Origin: Parvularculaceae bacterium
GTDB lineage: Bacteria > Pseudomonadota > Alphaproteobacteria > Caulobacterales > Parvularculaceae
Direction: 5' to 3'
Assembly: GCA_021776465.1 (NCBI GenBank)
Contig: JAJFFU010000216.1
Coordinates: 62,001 to 126,000, forward strand
Length of the DNA: 64,000 bases
The position numbers were made by a program, and so were the translations under genes. The notes beneath the pieces were generated by a model. That model searched no databases, was not told the DNA's origin, and was given only the letters and a program-made list of their open reading frames with translations. This document shows positions 16,862 to 24,714 of this stretch, one piece after another; the first letter of the stretch is position 1, and each line of letters opens with the position of its first letter.

Positions 16862-17545
16862 TTATGCGTTTAATTCCTTTTCGTATAGCCGGAAGAATGC
16901 TTTTGGGTAATTACCATGATTGCTATCTGATGACCTCTGGCTCACTCCGCCAGCATCCTTAATTTTTTTCTCCATCTTAGTGTATCGCTGTCCGTTGTCT
17001 TCAAAAATATCTATCATTCCGGGTGAGCCCCATAGCATCCTGAAGTTTTTAGTTACAGGGAACTGTAATTGTCTCATATGGATTGACGGGTCAATCAAAC
17101 CAATGAAGCTTGGGGTTAAATGCTGCATAACATCCAACACCATATACCCCCCGCCAGAATATCCTAAAAGTGAAGTTCTTCCAATGTTTTTACCCTCGGT
17201 AGCCTTTTTGATGGTGCCAATAGTTCTTGACCATGGATCATTGTAAGGCACGATTACTACAATATTTCTATTTAAGATAGAATCTGGGATTTGTTTTTTC
17301 ATCCAAGCGGGGGTCGCAAAATGCATCCCTCCATACACGACTATTAAATCATACTTAGAAAACTCACTGTCAGGGGTGAGTACAAGGGATTTTCCGACTT
17401 TTATTTCTGAGTGTGAATTGACGCTCGGTGTTTTGCTCATTTTTTTTGCTTTTCTGTTTCTAAAAAACTTCAAATACGTTGTTGCTCCAAACATAATGGT
17501 TCCTCCAATTAATGCACCTATTAATATTTTTTGTCCTGTCTTCAT
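16862..17545 (-). CDS. membrane-anchored alpha/beta-hydrolase-like protein
   Basis: 227 residues. An N-terminal membrane helix (about 7-22) and a short linker lead to a domain with the nucleophile-elbow motif GYSGGG (LLGYSGGGYMVLD, about 127-139), a plausible acid in GLIDPS and a C-terminal His (SNHGNYP). It is probably an esterase or lipase-type enzyme, exposed on the far side of a membrane. In a virion it might act on lipid or capsule, but the substrate is unknown. One base overlaps the upstream gene. Confidence 0.75.
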   Translation of the reverse strand: MKTGQKILIGALIGGTIMFGATTYLKFFRNRKAKKMSKTPSVNSHSEIKVGKSLVLTPDSEFSKYDLIVVYGGMHFATPAWMKKQIPDSILNRNIVVIVPYNDPWSRTIGTIKKATEGKNIGRTSLLGYSGGGYMVLDVMQHLTPSFIGLIDPSIHMRQLQFPVTKNFRMLWGSPGMIDIFEDNGQRYTKMEKKIKDAGGVSQRSSDSNHGNYPKAFFRLYEKELNA

Positions 17546-18252
17546 TATTTAGTATTTCTCAGGATCGCGAAATAACTTCTATCTGTAATATAACCCTCTT
17601 TGTTTATCGGGACATTTGTCTTACTAAATCTCTGCGAAACATTCCCCCCGATACTCACCCCGTGCGCGTCCATTATTTGAGTCACTACATCACAATGGGT
17701 CGGCATTCCTGCTTGGATTGTGTCATACGTGGCTCTTGATCCAGCGCGAGTTCTACATACAATATCACCTTCTCTGATTGGTAGTTCGTTGATTCTGTAA
17801 GCCTTAAAAGGGTTGGCGTTGTTTTGTTTTCGGTTGTTGATAGCCGCAATAATATAATTACTATGCGATGCTGAGTACTTGAAATCATCCCCAGCACCAG
17901 CGAGTTTAACAAGCCATGATATAGCGGCTGCTGACCATGGGTATTTATTTTGCACCGATCGAGTCTGCATTTGGGATGGCGAAAAATTCATTCCAGTACC
18001 CCGTCTCCAATAATCAACTAGAGTATCGGACATCTCAGGACTCAACTCGTGTTTCTTGCCTTTTTCATTCCATCTCTGGTATTCAAGTTCTGCAAGCTGA
18101 ACCAGATTTTGATTAAACTGCGATAATTTTCGAGAAGATTTAGGAGCGGTTTTTTTTGTAGCGCGCCTGTCGAAATACACCAATGCGCCGACAATCACAA
18201 CAAGACTTGTTGTGATGCCAGCCACTATCCATGCTTTTCTACTAATCTCCAT
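17545..18252 (-). CDS. membrane-anchored DUF2272-like hydrolase
   Basis: 235 residues. An N-terminal membrane helix (8-26) is followed by a domain with PWSAAAISWLVKLAG, FKYSASHSNYI and REGDIVCRTR, then HCDVVTQI and ISIGGN-like strands. This is the pattern of DUF2272 proteins, whose fold resembles NlpC/P60 or CHAP amidases, with Cys and His as candidate catalytic residues. A role in cell-wall processing during entry or lysis is plausible. Adjacent genes are also membrane-anchored enzymes. Confidence 0.7.
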   Translation of the reverse strand: MEISRKAWIVAGITTSLVVIVGALVYFDRRATKKTAPKSSRKLSQFNQNLVQLAELEYQRWNEKGKKHELSPEMSDTLVDYWRRGTGMNFSPSQMQTRSVQNKYPWSAAAISWLVKLAGAGDDFKYSASHSNYIIAAINNRKQNNANPFKAYRINELPIREGDIVCRTRAGSRATYDTIQAGMPTHCDVVTQIMDAHGVSIGGNVSQRFSKTNVPINKEGYITDRSYFAILRNTK

Positions 18253-18256
18253 TTAA

Positions 18257-18412
18257 TTAATAATACGTCGGCCTGTCGCTTACATATTCGGTGCCCTCAT
18301 CGCTAGGTTTGTTTTTCTTAACACCTTTAACTATAAGAATTCCTATTCCTACTACAGCGACGGATGATCCAATGCCTACCACCCACCATACCCAAGGTTT
18401 TGTCTTTGCCAT
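18257..18412 (-). CDS. small single-helix membrane protein
   Basis: 51 residues from ATG 18412. One hydrophobic helix (WVWWVVGIGSSVAVVGIGIL, about 7-28) is followed by a Lys-rich and then acidic tail ending DRPTYY. Five bases separate it from the next gene. It fits the recurring pattern of tiny anchored proteins in this array. Confidence 0.7.
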   Translation of the reverse strand: MAKTKPWVWWVVGIGSSVAVVGIGILIVKGVKKNKPSDEGTEYVSDRPTYY

Positions 18413-18427
18413 GATCTAATATTTTGG

Positions 18428-18778
18428 CTAACCACCTTGATTAGCATCCTGATTTTGACCCATTTTTCGCTCTACATTCCCGAGCACATTCCTGATCAAG
18501 CTATGGTTGAAATATCCAATACAGAACGCACCTATTTTTTCAGCAGGCGAACCATCCTCTAATGTCATCCCCAAGTAGGACAGGATTTCTCCACCCATTA
18601 AAAATAAAGTCACTATCGAAAGGATGGACAATGCAAAGTTGATCCAATTGTCCTTGATCCACCATTTGAAATTAAACTTTGTGGATTTATCCGAACGTTT
18701 TTTAAACTTCATCAGCGCGTGGATTGTAATTCCAAGTAGAGCTAATACGCAAAAAATAATGTTACTTTCTTCCATCAT
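18428..18778 (-). CDS. multi-helix membrane protein, holin-like
   Basis: 116 residues with two clear hydrophobic helices (about 5-24, 48-66) and a third weaker one (about 80-95), plus a polar Gln/Asn C-terminus. The layout resembles small phage membrane proteins of holin type, but no family signature is certain. Lies between two small membrane proteins in the lysis-enzyme end of the array. Confidence 0.65.
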   Translation of the reverse strand: MMEESNIIFCVLALLGITIHALMKFKKRSDKSTKFNFKWWIKDNWINFALSILSIVTLFLMGGEILSYLGMTLEDGSPAEKIGAFCIGYFNHSLIRNVLGNVERKMGQNQDANQGG

Positions 18779-18827
18779 TGTTGTTTTAGTTAAACTTTGC
18801 TCAAGTCACTTATACGTATATCTTTTA

Positions 18828-18977
18828 CTAACCTTTACCTGCCTTCCAGCCCTTGGATAAAGCAAATGCTGCTACAAATCCTGCCAGCGAAATAATCCCG
18901 GTAAGAAGAATAGCGCTGGCCACAGCATCTCTTCCGGTATAGGAATCTTGTTTTTGGCTCTGTGAATTTGATTTCAT
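18828..18977 (-). CDS. small membrane protein with GWKAGKG tail
   Basis: 49 residues from ATG 18977. A polar N-terminus (about 15 residues), a hydrophobic helix (about 18-41), then the C-terminal SKGWKAGKG. The same tail occurs in two neighbouring small genes (19518-19697 and 19676-19861), so the three are paralogs or share a functional peptide. No enzymatic features. Confidence 0.7.
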   Translation of the reverse strand: MKSNSQSQKQDSYTGRDAVASAILLTGIISLAGFVAAFALSKGWKAGKG

Positions 18978-19003
18978 TGTTCTGTTTTTACTTCAGTTAC
19001 ACT

Positions 19004-19513
19004 TTAAGCGGTTAAGGCCTTTTTATTAGAATACACCGCAAGGCCCACCGCTAACCCCACCACGGCCACTCCACCAACAATCCACCAAAGGGCTGCATTA
19101 CTTTTTTTCTCTTGTTGATATCTCTCTCCGGGGAGTAATACCTTCAGCGGCTTTTTAGGAGGGCGAACACGATCGGCTGTAACCACCACAGTTTCTAGTT
19201 CCGTACCGCCTTTAAGATCGAAATTATATACCTTCTTATTGACCAGCGGTAAAGACATTGGAGTGTAACCCACAAAGTACGCCGATACATGACTTGCTTT
19301 GGGCCGAATCAATGGGACCCCTGAAGCTCTAGGGATCATCACCAGGGGCACCGTTAGTTTGTACCTGCCTTGGGCATCCGCCATGACTGCTATTCGATCC
19401 GCGGTCATATTACCCTTTCTGTCTGAAAGGAAAACCTTAGAAAAAGACAACGGCTCTCCGCTCTCTACATCTATTACCTGTCCGCTTATAACGGTTGTTA
19501 CCTGTTTAGCCAT
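19004..19513 (-). CDS. C-terminally anchored carboxypeptidase-regulatory-like domain protein
   Basis: 169 residues. Residues 5-95 (ISGQVIDVESGEPLSFSKV, then DAQGRYKLTVP) match the CarboxypepD_reg-like beta-sandwich that in Bacteroidota is common at the N-termini of TonB-dependent receptors and in surface proteins. A basic linker and a C-terminal membrane helix (about 143-162, ending YSNKKALTA) anchor it. In a virion this would be an exposed or periplasm-facing domain that may bind carbohydrate or protein. Confidence 0.75.
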   Translation of the reverse strand: MAKQVTTVISGQVIDVESGEPLSFSKVFLSDRKGNMTADRIAVMADAQGRYKLTVPLVMIPRASGVPLIRPKASHVSAYFVGYTPMSLPLVNKKVYNFDLKGGTELETVVVTADRVRPPKKPLKVLLPGERYQQEKKSNAALWWIVGGVAVVGLAVGLAVYSNKKALTA

Positions 19514-19517
19514 ATCT

Positions 19518-19697
19518 TTATTTTTGTCCAGCCTTCCAGCCTTTTGAAATTAAATACGTAATCCCCATAGCCGCTACAGCGAGCAAAGCCACATGCGCAC
19601 CAATAGCAAGTCCTTGACTCAATAATGGATCGCCCTTATGTAAGCCCTCGCTAAGTTCTACAGGGGGTTTTTTGTTTATGCTTGTCCTGCTCTCCAC
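19518..19697 (-). CDS. small membrane protein with GWKAGQK tail, non-ATG start
   Basis: 59 residues if started at GTG 19697 (overlapping the upstream gene by 22 bases); ATA at 19679 directly after the upstream stop region is the other candidate. There is one hydrophobic helix (about 32-51) and the tail SKGWKAGQK, which nearly repeats the ends of the neighbours SRGWRAGQA and SKGWKAGKG. The conserved end makes this frame convincing despite lacking an ATG. Confidence 0.6.
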   Translation of the reverse strand: MESRTSINKKPPVELSEGLHKGDPLLSQGLAIGAHVALLAVAAMGITYLISKGWKAGQK

Positions 19698-19861
19698 CCT
19701 CGTGATATTGCATAAGAAACAACGTACAGTGTTCCGATTGCAAGTGCTGTCCCAATAACCATAGTAGCAATGTCTTTCTGGGTCTTCACCTGGTACATCT
19801 TCTTAGCAGAGGCATTGAATTTTGCCTGCTCTTTTTTTAATTCATCAAGTTCTGTTGCCAT
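19676..19861 (-). CDS. small coiled-coil membrane protein with GWRAGQA tail
   Basis: 61 residues. A charged N-terminal helix (MATELDELKKEQAKFNASAK) is followed by a membrane helix (about 30-51) and SRGWRAGQA at the C-terminus. It is the third member of the small G-W-K/R-A-G tail family. Its 3' end overlaps the next gene. Confidence 0.7.
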   Translation of the reverse strand: MATELDELKKEQAKFNASAKKMYQVKTQKDIATMVIGTALAIGTLYVVSYAISRGWRAGQA

Positions 19862-19887
19862 TTTTTCTCGGGTTTTAAGGTTTACTA

Positions 19888-20190
19888 TTAACCTATAGTT
19901 GTTTTAAATTTCTTTCCTCTCATATTAAGCTTTTTCTGCACTCTGTTGGCTTCTTCGGCAGTCTTGGTAAACTGGGCCTTGGCAGCTTTTCTTGAGGCGG
20001 CTGTCGAGCCTCGGATAGCTTTTTTAAACGTAGGGCTAAAAGTCAGAGTGTATAAATACCTACTCCTGTCAAGTAGTTCCTTAAGCCTACCTCTGGTTCT
20101 GGCGTTTTTAACGTTCTTCCTGATCTTAACGTTAATTGACTTGATTGAGCCTGCTCCGGTTACTGATCCATAAATATCTCTATCTGACAT
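19888..20190 (-). CDS. small highly basic protein
   Basis: 100 residues, very rich in Lys and Arg (for example KIRKNVKNARTRGRLKELLD and ASRKAAKAQFTKTAEEANRV) and without a membrane helix, unlike its neighbours. It could bind nucleic acid or acidic lipid inside the virion. No family recognised. Confidence 0.7.
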   Translation of the reverse strand: MSDRDIYGSVTGAGSIKSINVKIRKNVKNARTRGRLKELLDRSRYLYTLTFSPTFKKAIRGSTAASRKAAKAQFTKTAEEANRVQKKLNMRGKKFKTTIG

Positions 20191-20208
20191 TTTTCTTGTT
20201 TTAAATTT

Positions 20209-20673
20209 TTACTCTACTTCCTCTATTGGAGCTGGACCCGCTACAGACCACTCCTCGATTGTATTGGTGCGGTGTCCAACTGAAATAAATACAATGTTCT
20301 CCTTTCCTTGTTGAGGAAGGGACCAACCTGTGCCCTGCTCAATGTTTTCGTCATAAATCTTACTCCACATCACACCATTGTTAAAGAATTCGGTAACATC
20401 AATTTGTTTAACTGAATTGTGTCGGTCATAAAATGCACGAGCCTCTTCTAAGGTGCCGAACAGGAAGTCATCCTTATCATAGGGGCCATCAGTTTGAACA
20501 ACTACCCAGTATTGAGGATCGATAGGCGGGAGGTTATCCTCGGGACTGGGTTCACCTTCCAGCGCCGGATCAATTTCATCAGGGTCCGCTTCTACCTTTG
20601 GAGCATCCGGCAATGTAGCGCCAATAGCTGCACCAGTAATAATTCCAAACAATATCAAGGGTAATACTGCCAT
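20209..20673 (-). CDS. N-terminally anchored acidic protein
   Basis: 154 residues. An N-terminal hydrophobic segment (AVLPLILFGIITGAAIGATL, 2-21), an acidic Pro-rich linker (to about 50), then an alpha/beta domain (YWVVVQTDGPYDKDDFLFGT, EEARAFYDRH). Part of the anchored-protein array. Function unknown. Confidence 0.75.
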   Translation of the reverse strand: MAVLPLILFGIITGAAIGATLPDAPKVEADPDEIDPALEGEPSPEDNLPPIDPQYWVVVQTDGPYDKDDFLFGTLEEARAFYDRHNSVKQIDVTEFFNNGVMWSKIYDENIEQGTGWSLPQQGKENIVFISVGHRTNTIEEWSVAGPAPIEEVE

Positions 20674-20674
20674 A

Positions 20675-20905
20675 TTATTTCTTTTCTATTGCACCGATAA
20701 TAGCGCCGTTTATAACACTAAATACTGCGACTATCGCAGCAATCTTAAGTAAATCGACCGGAGGAGGTAACATTAGCTTACGCTCCTGCTTAGGAGTTGA
20801 TTTCTGTGCTGATAAATTATAATAAAGAATGGCCTCAGTCATGAAGACACCAAAAGTCACCATCATCACTGCGTTTGCTCTACTTTTTTTTGCTGCCTCT
20901 GCCAT
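20675..20905 (-). CDS. small two-helix membrane protein
   Basis: 76 residues with hydrophobic segments at about 12-30 and 50-72 and a Lys/Pro-rich middle. One base separates it from its neighbours on either side. Function unknown; holin-like topology is possible but unsupported. Confidence 0.7.
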   Translation of the reverse strand: MAEAAKKSRANAVMMVTFGVFMTEAILYYNLSAQKSTPKQERKLMLPPPVDLLKIAAIVAVFSVINGAIIGAIEKK

Positions 20906-20906
20906 C

Positions 20907-21392
20907 TTAGTTTAGTTTTTCCCCAAATAATTGCTCCACGGTGTTGTCCCTAATTTCATCATAAGGTAAGTGCCAATTTTTCAACTCCCCATGTCGTCTA
21001 CCATGGTAGTATACATTTTTTCCGTCACCAGAATCATGGATTGTTACTGTGGCCAATCCTTGGAGTACCCCAGGCCCAATATCCGCATTAGGATGAGTGG
21101 TGACCACAATTGGAAAAATGTTTCCATGTAGAGCCTCGGGAAGAAGGGCGCCTCTTATTGAACGTCCATCTTGTGGAGCCCCTTCGCCCGTTACTTCCAC
21201 GAATTTTCTATGGGCATTTTTAGGATTCTCCCATGGTTTTGAATATTTCGGGGGCTCTGAGGTGCTATCATCACCCTTTTCTGGGGAAGATGAAGAACTT
21301 AGCTTCGGAGCCTTAAAGCCGTTGCTAAACACCCACAGCGCCACTAGGGAGGACCCTAGCGCAATCCAGAATATTGGGCGTTTAAATATCAT
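20907..21392 (-). CDS. N-terminally anchored protein of unknown function
   Basis: 161 residues. One membrane helix (about 7-26), a Ser/Pro/Glu linker (30-60) and a C-terminal soluble domain with HGNIFPIVVTTHPNADIG and GLATVTIHDSGDGK, beta-rich with several His residues. Overlaps the upstream gene by four bases. No family recognised. Confidence 0.75.
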   Translation of the reverse strand: MIFKRPIFWIALGSSLVALWVFSNGFKAPKLSSSSSPEKGDDSTSEPPKYSKPWENPKNAHRKFVEVTGEGAPQDGRSIRGALLPEALHGNIFPIVVTTHPNADIGPGVLQGLATVTIHDSGDGKNVYYHGRRHGELKNWHLPYDEIRDNTVEQLFGEKLN

Positions 21393-21757
21393 ATTTGTTT
21401 GTCAAAAAATTTCTTATCAATTAAATTGGTCACCTCGGTAGTTTTTCCATTCTCGTCTTTCCAAATAAGTTTTCTGCCCTCTCGGTAGATGACCCCTAAA
21501 TAAACCACACCCATATACACCTCTATCTCAGTGTCTCCTACGCGGCGCATACTGTACACAATGCCATCCTCAGCCAACCGATACCTAAACCGTTTAGTAA
21601 TGGTCTCAGGAGTGATCACAGAACTAGTTGTTAATAATGGATTAGCGTTTGCTGGCTTTTTGTGTTTCTTCCTAGAAATCACGACTGCGGTAATAATACT
21701 ACCAACTAATAAAACCCCAATCCCTGACCATATTAATATGTTCTGCGTCTTAGTCAT
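21389..21757 (-). CDS. N-terminally anchored beta-rich protein
   Basis: 122 residues. A membrane helix (about 8-27) and Lys-rich stop-transfer, then a compact beta domain (EDGIVYSMRRVGDTEIEVYM, GVVYLGVIYREGRKLIW), SH3-like in rhythm. Typical member of the anchored array. Function unknown. Confidence 0.75.
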   Translation of the reverse strand: MTKTQNILIWSGIGVLLVGSIITAVVISRKKHKKPANANPLLTTSSVITPETITKRFRYRLAEDGIVYSMRRVGDTEIEVYMGVVYLGVIYREGRKLIWKDENGKTTEVTNLIDKKFFDKQI

Positions 21758-21925
21758 TTATGCTTGCATAATTGGTATTTGACTCGCCTGTTTTCCAGAG
21801 TACATGTCTTTTACCGAGTAAGTTTTCTTTTTTTTCTGTTTCTTAAGCACAACAATAAGTGTCACCGTTGTAAGGGTGGCTACTCCAATGATTGACCATA
21901 TTATTATTTTACCGTGCTTAGTCAT
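21758..21925 (-). CDS. small single-helix membrane protein
   Basis: 55 residues from ATG 21925, stop one base before the next start. A membrane helix (IIIWSIIGVATLTTVTLIVV, about 7-26), then KKQKKKK and a short polar tail. An AAACTTAGCTT-type repeat lies just upstream of its start. Confidence 0.7.
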   Translation of the reverse strand: MTKHGKIIIWSIIGVATLTTVTLIVVLKKQKKKKTYSVKDMYSGKQASQIPIMQA

Positions 21926-21934
21926 AAGCTAAGT

Positions 21935-22360
21935 TTAATAATTAACTAGTGAAGCGTGTCCTTCATCCAGCATTTTTTGATTTACATTCAACCATGACCC
22001 ATCCTCTTGTTCCATCCATAGGATCGAGACGTATCGTCCATATTTTCCTTTGGTTATTGACTTTAGACTTTCCATTATTAACTGCTTTCCAACGATTAAA
22101 TCCTTTAAAAATTCCTTGGCTTGTTTTCCAAGAATTATCTCGTTAGCCGTTACCTTTCTTGATCCATAATTCTGCTTTTCGGGAGCGTCAATGTGAGCAA
22201 ACCGAACCTTACAACCTTTCCCATTCTCACCCGTATCGATCAGCCCATGACCACGATCAATATCCACTCGGATAGTGTCTCCATCCCAGATCGATCGTAA
22301 CTCTACCCGGAATGTGAAGGGTATTTTAGGATCAAATTCCCGTTGTTTTTTCATTTCCAT
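21935..22360 (-). CDS. thermonuclease-like (SNase fold) nuclease
   Basis: 141 residues. Family motifs in order are IWDGDTIRVD (with the catalytic-type Asp), VRFAHIDAPE, KQAKEFLKDL, GKYGRY (with the Arg used in catalysis) and a C-terminal LDEGHASL. These match the staphylococcal nuclease fold, which cuts DNA or RNA with a calcium ion. It lacks both a clear signal peptide and a membrane helix, unlike most neighbours. It may degrade host DNA or act as a packaged entry nuclease. Confidence 0.85.
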   Translation of the reverse strand: MEMKKQREFDPKIPFTFRVELRSIWDGDTIRVDIDRGHGLIDTGENGKGCKVRFAHIDAPEKQNYGSRKVTANEIILGKQAKEFLKDLIVGKQLIMESLKSITKGKYGRYVSILWMEQEDGSWLNVNQKMLDEGHASLVNY

Positions 22361-22404
22361 ATATCTAATTTTTCTTCATATTATATAAGGTTTTAGCCTC
22401 TAAA

Positions 22405-22497
22405 CTAGGGATACAGTGATGCATCCCTTTTAATTCCTTTTGTGGTTTTAGTTTTCATTTGAAATGAAACCGCATCCATTATTCTGTCTTTTACCAT
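22405..22497 (-). CDS. possible very small protein
   Basis: 30 codons from ATG 22497, whose first bases overlap the stop of the upstream gene (TGATG). The peptide is basic and soluble (VKDRIMDAVSFQMKTKTTKG). The coupling and absence of another gene in the 136-base gap make it plausible, but it could be chance. Confidence 0.35.
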   Translation of the reverse strand: MVKDRIMDAVSFQMKTKTTKGIKRDASLYP

Positions 22498-22838
22498 CAG
22501 AATCCCAGTTTAGGTAATACGCGTTTAAAATATTTAATGTCCTTCTTATGGGTGAGCTTAATCTTTTTCTTCTCTTTACTAGTCACCCAATATGGCTCTC
22601 CATCTATCAACCAATATTGCCCTTTGATGATTCCGTCCTTGTAAGCAATTAGCCCCTTGTCACCCTTTTCTAAGTCATATTGTTTTCCGCTCTTATTGGA
22701 AACGTAGGGTACTTTGGAACCAAAAGATAGATCGTCTATTAATCGGTTTCTTTTAATTTCTATCACGGTGAAATATATTCCTGCCCCAACTCCTATAGTG
22801 CCGAGTGAGATCAATGCTATTTTAAGACCTCTATTCAT
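22497..22838 (-). CDS. N-terminally anchored beta-rich protein
   Basis: 113 residues from ATG 22838 (MNRGLKIAL...), which overlaps the upstream stop by eight bases; an in-frame ATG at 22901 lies inside that gene. A membrane helix (about 5-24) is followed by a beta domain with GDKGLIAYKDGIIKGQYWLI and a Lys-rich C-terminus. Architecture matches the neighbouring anchored proteins. Function unknown. Confidence 0.7.
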   Translation of the reverse strand: MNRGLKIALISLGTIGVGAGIYFTVIEIKRNRLIDDLSFGSKVPYVSNKSGKQYDLEKGDKGLIAYKDGIIKGQYWLIDGEPYWVTSKEKKKIKLTHKKDIKYFKRVLPKLGF

Positions 22839-23628
22839 TTGGATCAAGTATAAGTTTTGCGACCTCAAAATGCATTCCATCCTTTCTGCCGAAATGTCCA
22901 CCCCAATAGAATCCCCATTTGTTGGCGATCTTTACCAGCTTTCTTACTGACCCCTTCTCTCCTACAAGGGCGGGGGTTCTGCCCAGTCCGTTCCATGGCA
23001 CGTTTATATCAAATGCTGTTCCCCACGAATGGTTGGATAGGTGTTTTCTACTGCCACGTATAAATCTCGGGTAAAACGCGCCAGCATAACTGATAATAAG
23101 AGAAGTGAGGCCTTCTTTTTCCCATTCTTTCCACATTTCAACCAATTGGTACTCAGCCGCTTTATGGAAGCGCATGGTCGTATATTTTCCATTTGTGGCT
23201 TTTGCCATTTGAGGCAGGTCTACCCTCACAATATTATTCCTTTGCCATCCCCCCCTTAAAGTGATTTTCTCAGGGTTTCTAGCAGTAGGAGTGGCGACGT
23301 ACTCAAACTTCCCAAACATAGCGTCTCGTTGAGATTTACTCGTCAGTGGTTTAATATCAGTTGGTTTGGGTGGGAACAAAGACGAATACTCCCCCTGATC
23401 TTTGTCCTCAACTGAGCCGAAACCCTTTAACATGGCTTTGGCATAAGTATATCTACCCACCACCCCGTCAGGCTTCAAATTGTTTTTTCTTTGGAAGGCT
23501 TTGGTAGCTGTAACAGTCATATCACCAAAGCGTTTGTCGACAATTCCAAAGTACAGTTTTTGACCGCGTAAAAAATACTGCCAAAGCTCTACATGTATAC
23601 TCTTACTTCCTTTTCGTATTGTCTTCAT
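22831..23628 (-). CDS. peptidoglycan hydrolase: PG-binding domain plus M15 peptidase
   Basis: 265 residues. An N-terminal peptidoglycan-binding type-1 domain (about 8-65, with KRFGDMTVTATKAFQRKNNL and PDGVVGRYT) is followed by a D-Ala-D-Ala carboxypeptidase (VanY/M15) domain. HSWGTAFDINVPWN gives the zinc-binding His and Asp, and DGMHFE near the C-terminus gives the last His. It is probably the endolysin or entry endopeptidase. It has no signal peptide, so release would need the neighbouring holin-like protein (23646-24104) immediately upstream. Confidence 0.85.
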   Translation of the reverse strand: MKTIRKGSKSIHVELWQYFLRGQKLYFGIVDKRFGDMTVTATKAFQRKNNLKPDGVVGRYTYAKAMLKGFGSVEDKDQGEYSSLFPPKPTDIKPLTSKSQRDAMFGKFEYVATPTARNPEKITLRGGWQRNNIVRVDLPQMAKATNGKYTTMRFHKAAEYQLVEMWKEWEKEGLTSLIISYAGAFYPRFIRGSRKHLSNHSWGTAFDINVPWNGLGRTPALVGEKGSVRKLVKIANKWGFYWGGHFGRKDGMHFEVAKLILDPNE

Positions 23629-23645
23629 AGTACTCGTTTCTTATT

Positions 23646-24104
23646 TTAATCAGTATCAGGTTTTTTGCTGCGACGCTTTCTGTTTTTATCTCCTTGTAGC
23701 CGATCTACAATTGCACGCCAAATATCTATACCAGTTACCGTTGAAATATTCTCAATATTGCTCTTGAACTCCGTCAAGGCAATATATCCAGCGGTAATAG
23801 CAGTCACTGGGATCATAGGCAAGAAAACCACCTCCATAATCCTCCCTAAAATGATGGCAAGAAAATACTGAGTACATTTTGACACACTTCGCTTGTATCC
23901 GTGGCTTCTGATTTCTTCGCCCCGCGTTCTAGCAGCACTGCGACCCGTGTAAAGGTCAGCGAATACCAGTACACCTACCCCAATCAAAAGCGGTGTGAGT
24001 GGTGTAAAGAAAAACACCAAATACGGAATAAGTAACTCCCAGTTCTTCATAAACCAATCTCTCATCCTTATATTCTGTTTGGCAACTAGTTGCATGGTTA
24101 ACAT
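23646..24104 (-). CDS. phage holin-like membrane protein
   Basis: 152 residues with three hydrophobic stretches (about 25-46, 78-100, 95-113) and a charged C-terminus. LIPYLVFFFTPLTPLLIGVG, then FADLYTGRSAARTRGE, resembles the holin family found beside endolysins in Bacteroidota phages (a helical pair, then D-x-x-T-G). It lies directly upstream of the M15 endolysin, which supports a role in timing lysis. Its start could be ATG 24104 or 24095. Confidence 0.7.
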   Translation of the reverse strand: MLTMQLVAKQNIRMRDWFMKNWELLIPYLVFFFTPLTPLLIGVGVLVFADLYTGRSAARTRGEEIRSHGYKRSVSKCTQYFLAIILGRIMEVVFLPMIPVTAITAGYIALTEFKSNIENISTVTGIDIWRAIVDRLQGDKNRKRRSKKPDTD

Positions 24105-24106
24105 TT

Positions 24107-24562
24107 TTAATCGGTAAAGGGATATTTACGGAAACCCGTTTTAGGATTAACGTAATAGTAAAATTTCTCAGTCATTGTTGACCAATCAGGATCAGGATAC
24201 AATTCATAAAATGTTCCAGACCAATCTCGGTAATAACGCTTCTTCTGAACTTTGTCATACCGATATCCCACCGCGTAGGTGTCCTGACTTTTAGCATCTT
24301 GCGTAGCCTTTTCTTGTTCGTGTGCCTTTAAGCTATCCCTAAGATTACCTAGTTCAATATGCAGAGTGTAAAGTCGAACACTGTCCTGAGCAAGAGCCTC
24401 CTGTAAAGCACAGACATCCTGTTTCATCTCCATGTAATCAAGACGTTCTTTATACATCAGGTAACACCCCTCCACCACTACAAACAAAATACCAAGTAAA
24501 CTCAATATTATTTTTGCGCGCTTGCCAGCAGTGTCAGCTTTATCCCAGAATTTTAAACTCAT
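24107..24562 (-). CDS. membrane-anchored coiled-coil protein
   Basis: 151 residues. A membrane helix (about 17-37) and a coiled coil (about 40-90), then a Tyr-rich end (YRYDKVQKKRYYRDWSGTFY). It starts in an ATGA overlap with the small gene upstream and sits one gene upstream of the holin-endolysin pair, so an inner-membrane spanin is one reading. The aromatic C-terminal domain is unlike known spanins. Confidence 0.7.
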   Translation of the reverse strand: MSLKFWDKADTAGKRAKIILSLLGILFVVVEGCYLMYKERLDYMEMKQDVCALQEALAQDSVRLYTLHIELGNLRDSLKAHEQEKATQDAKSQDTYAVGYRYDKVQKKRYYRDWSGTFYELYPDPDWSTMTEKFYYYVNPKTGFRKYPFTD

Positions 24563-24708
24563 ATTGTATCTGTTTCTGGATTGATATCTTGTTTTACATC
24601 GGTCTTAAATACCATATATTTGACCTTGACTAAATCCCATACTATAACCGCAGTTAGACTCGCTAAAACCCCAATTATAAATCCTTCTGTTCGGCCTGAC
24701 GGTTTCAT
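24559..24708 (-). CDS. small single-helix membrane protein
   Basis: 49 residues from ATG 24708, stop overlapping the next start (ATGA). A hydrophobic helix (GFIIGVLASLTAVIVWDLV, about 9-27), then a polar tail ending NPETDTI. Fits the series of tiny membrane proteins. Confidence 0.7.
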   Translation of the reverse strand: MKPSGRTEGFIIGVLASLTAVIVWDLVKVKYMVFKTDVKQDINPETDTI

Positions 24709-24714
24709 AATTTT

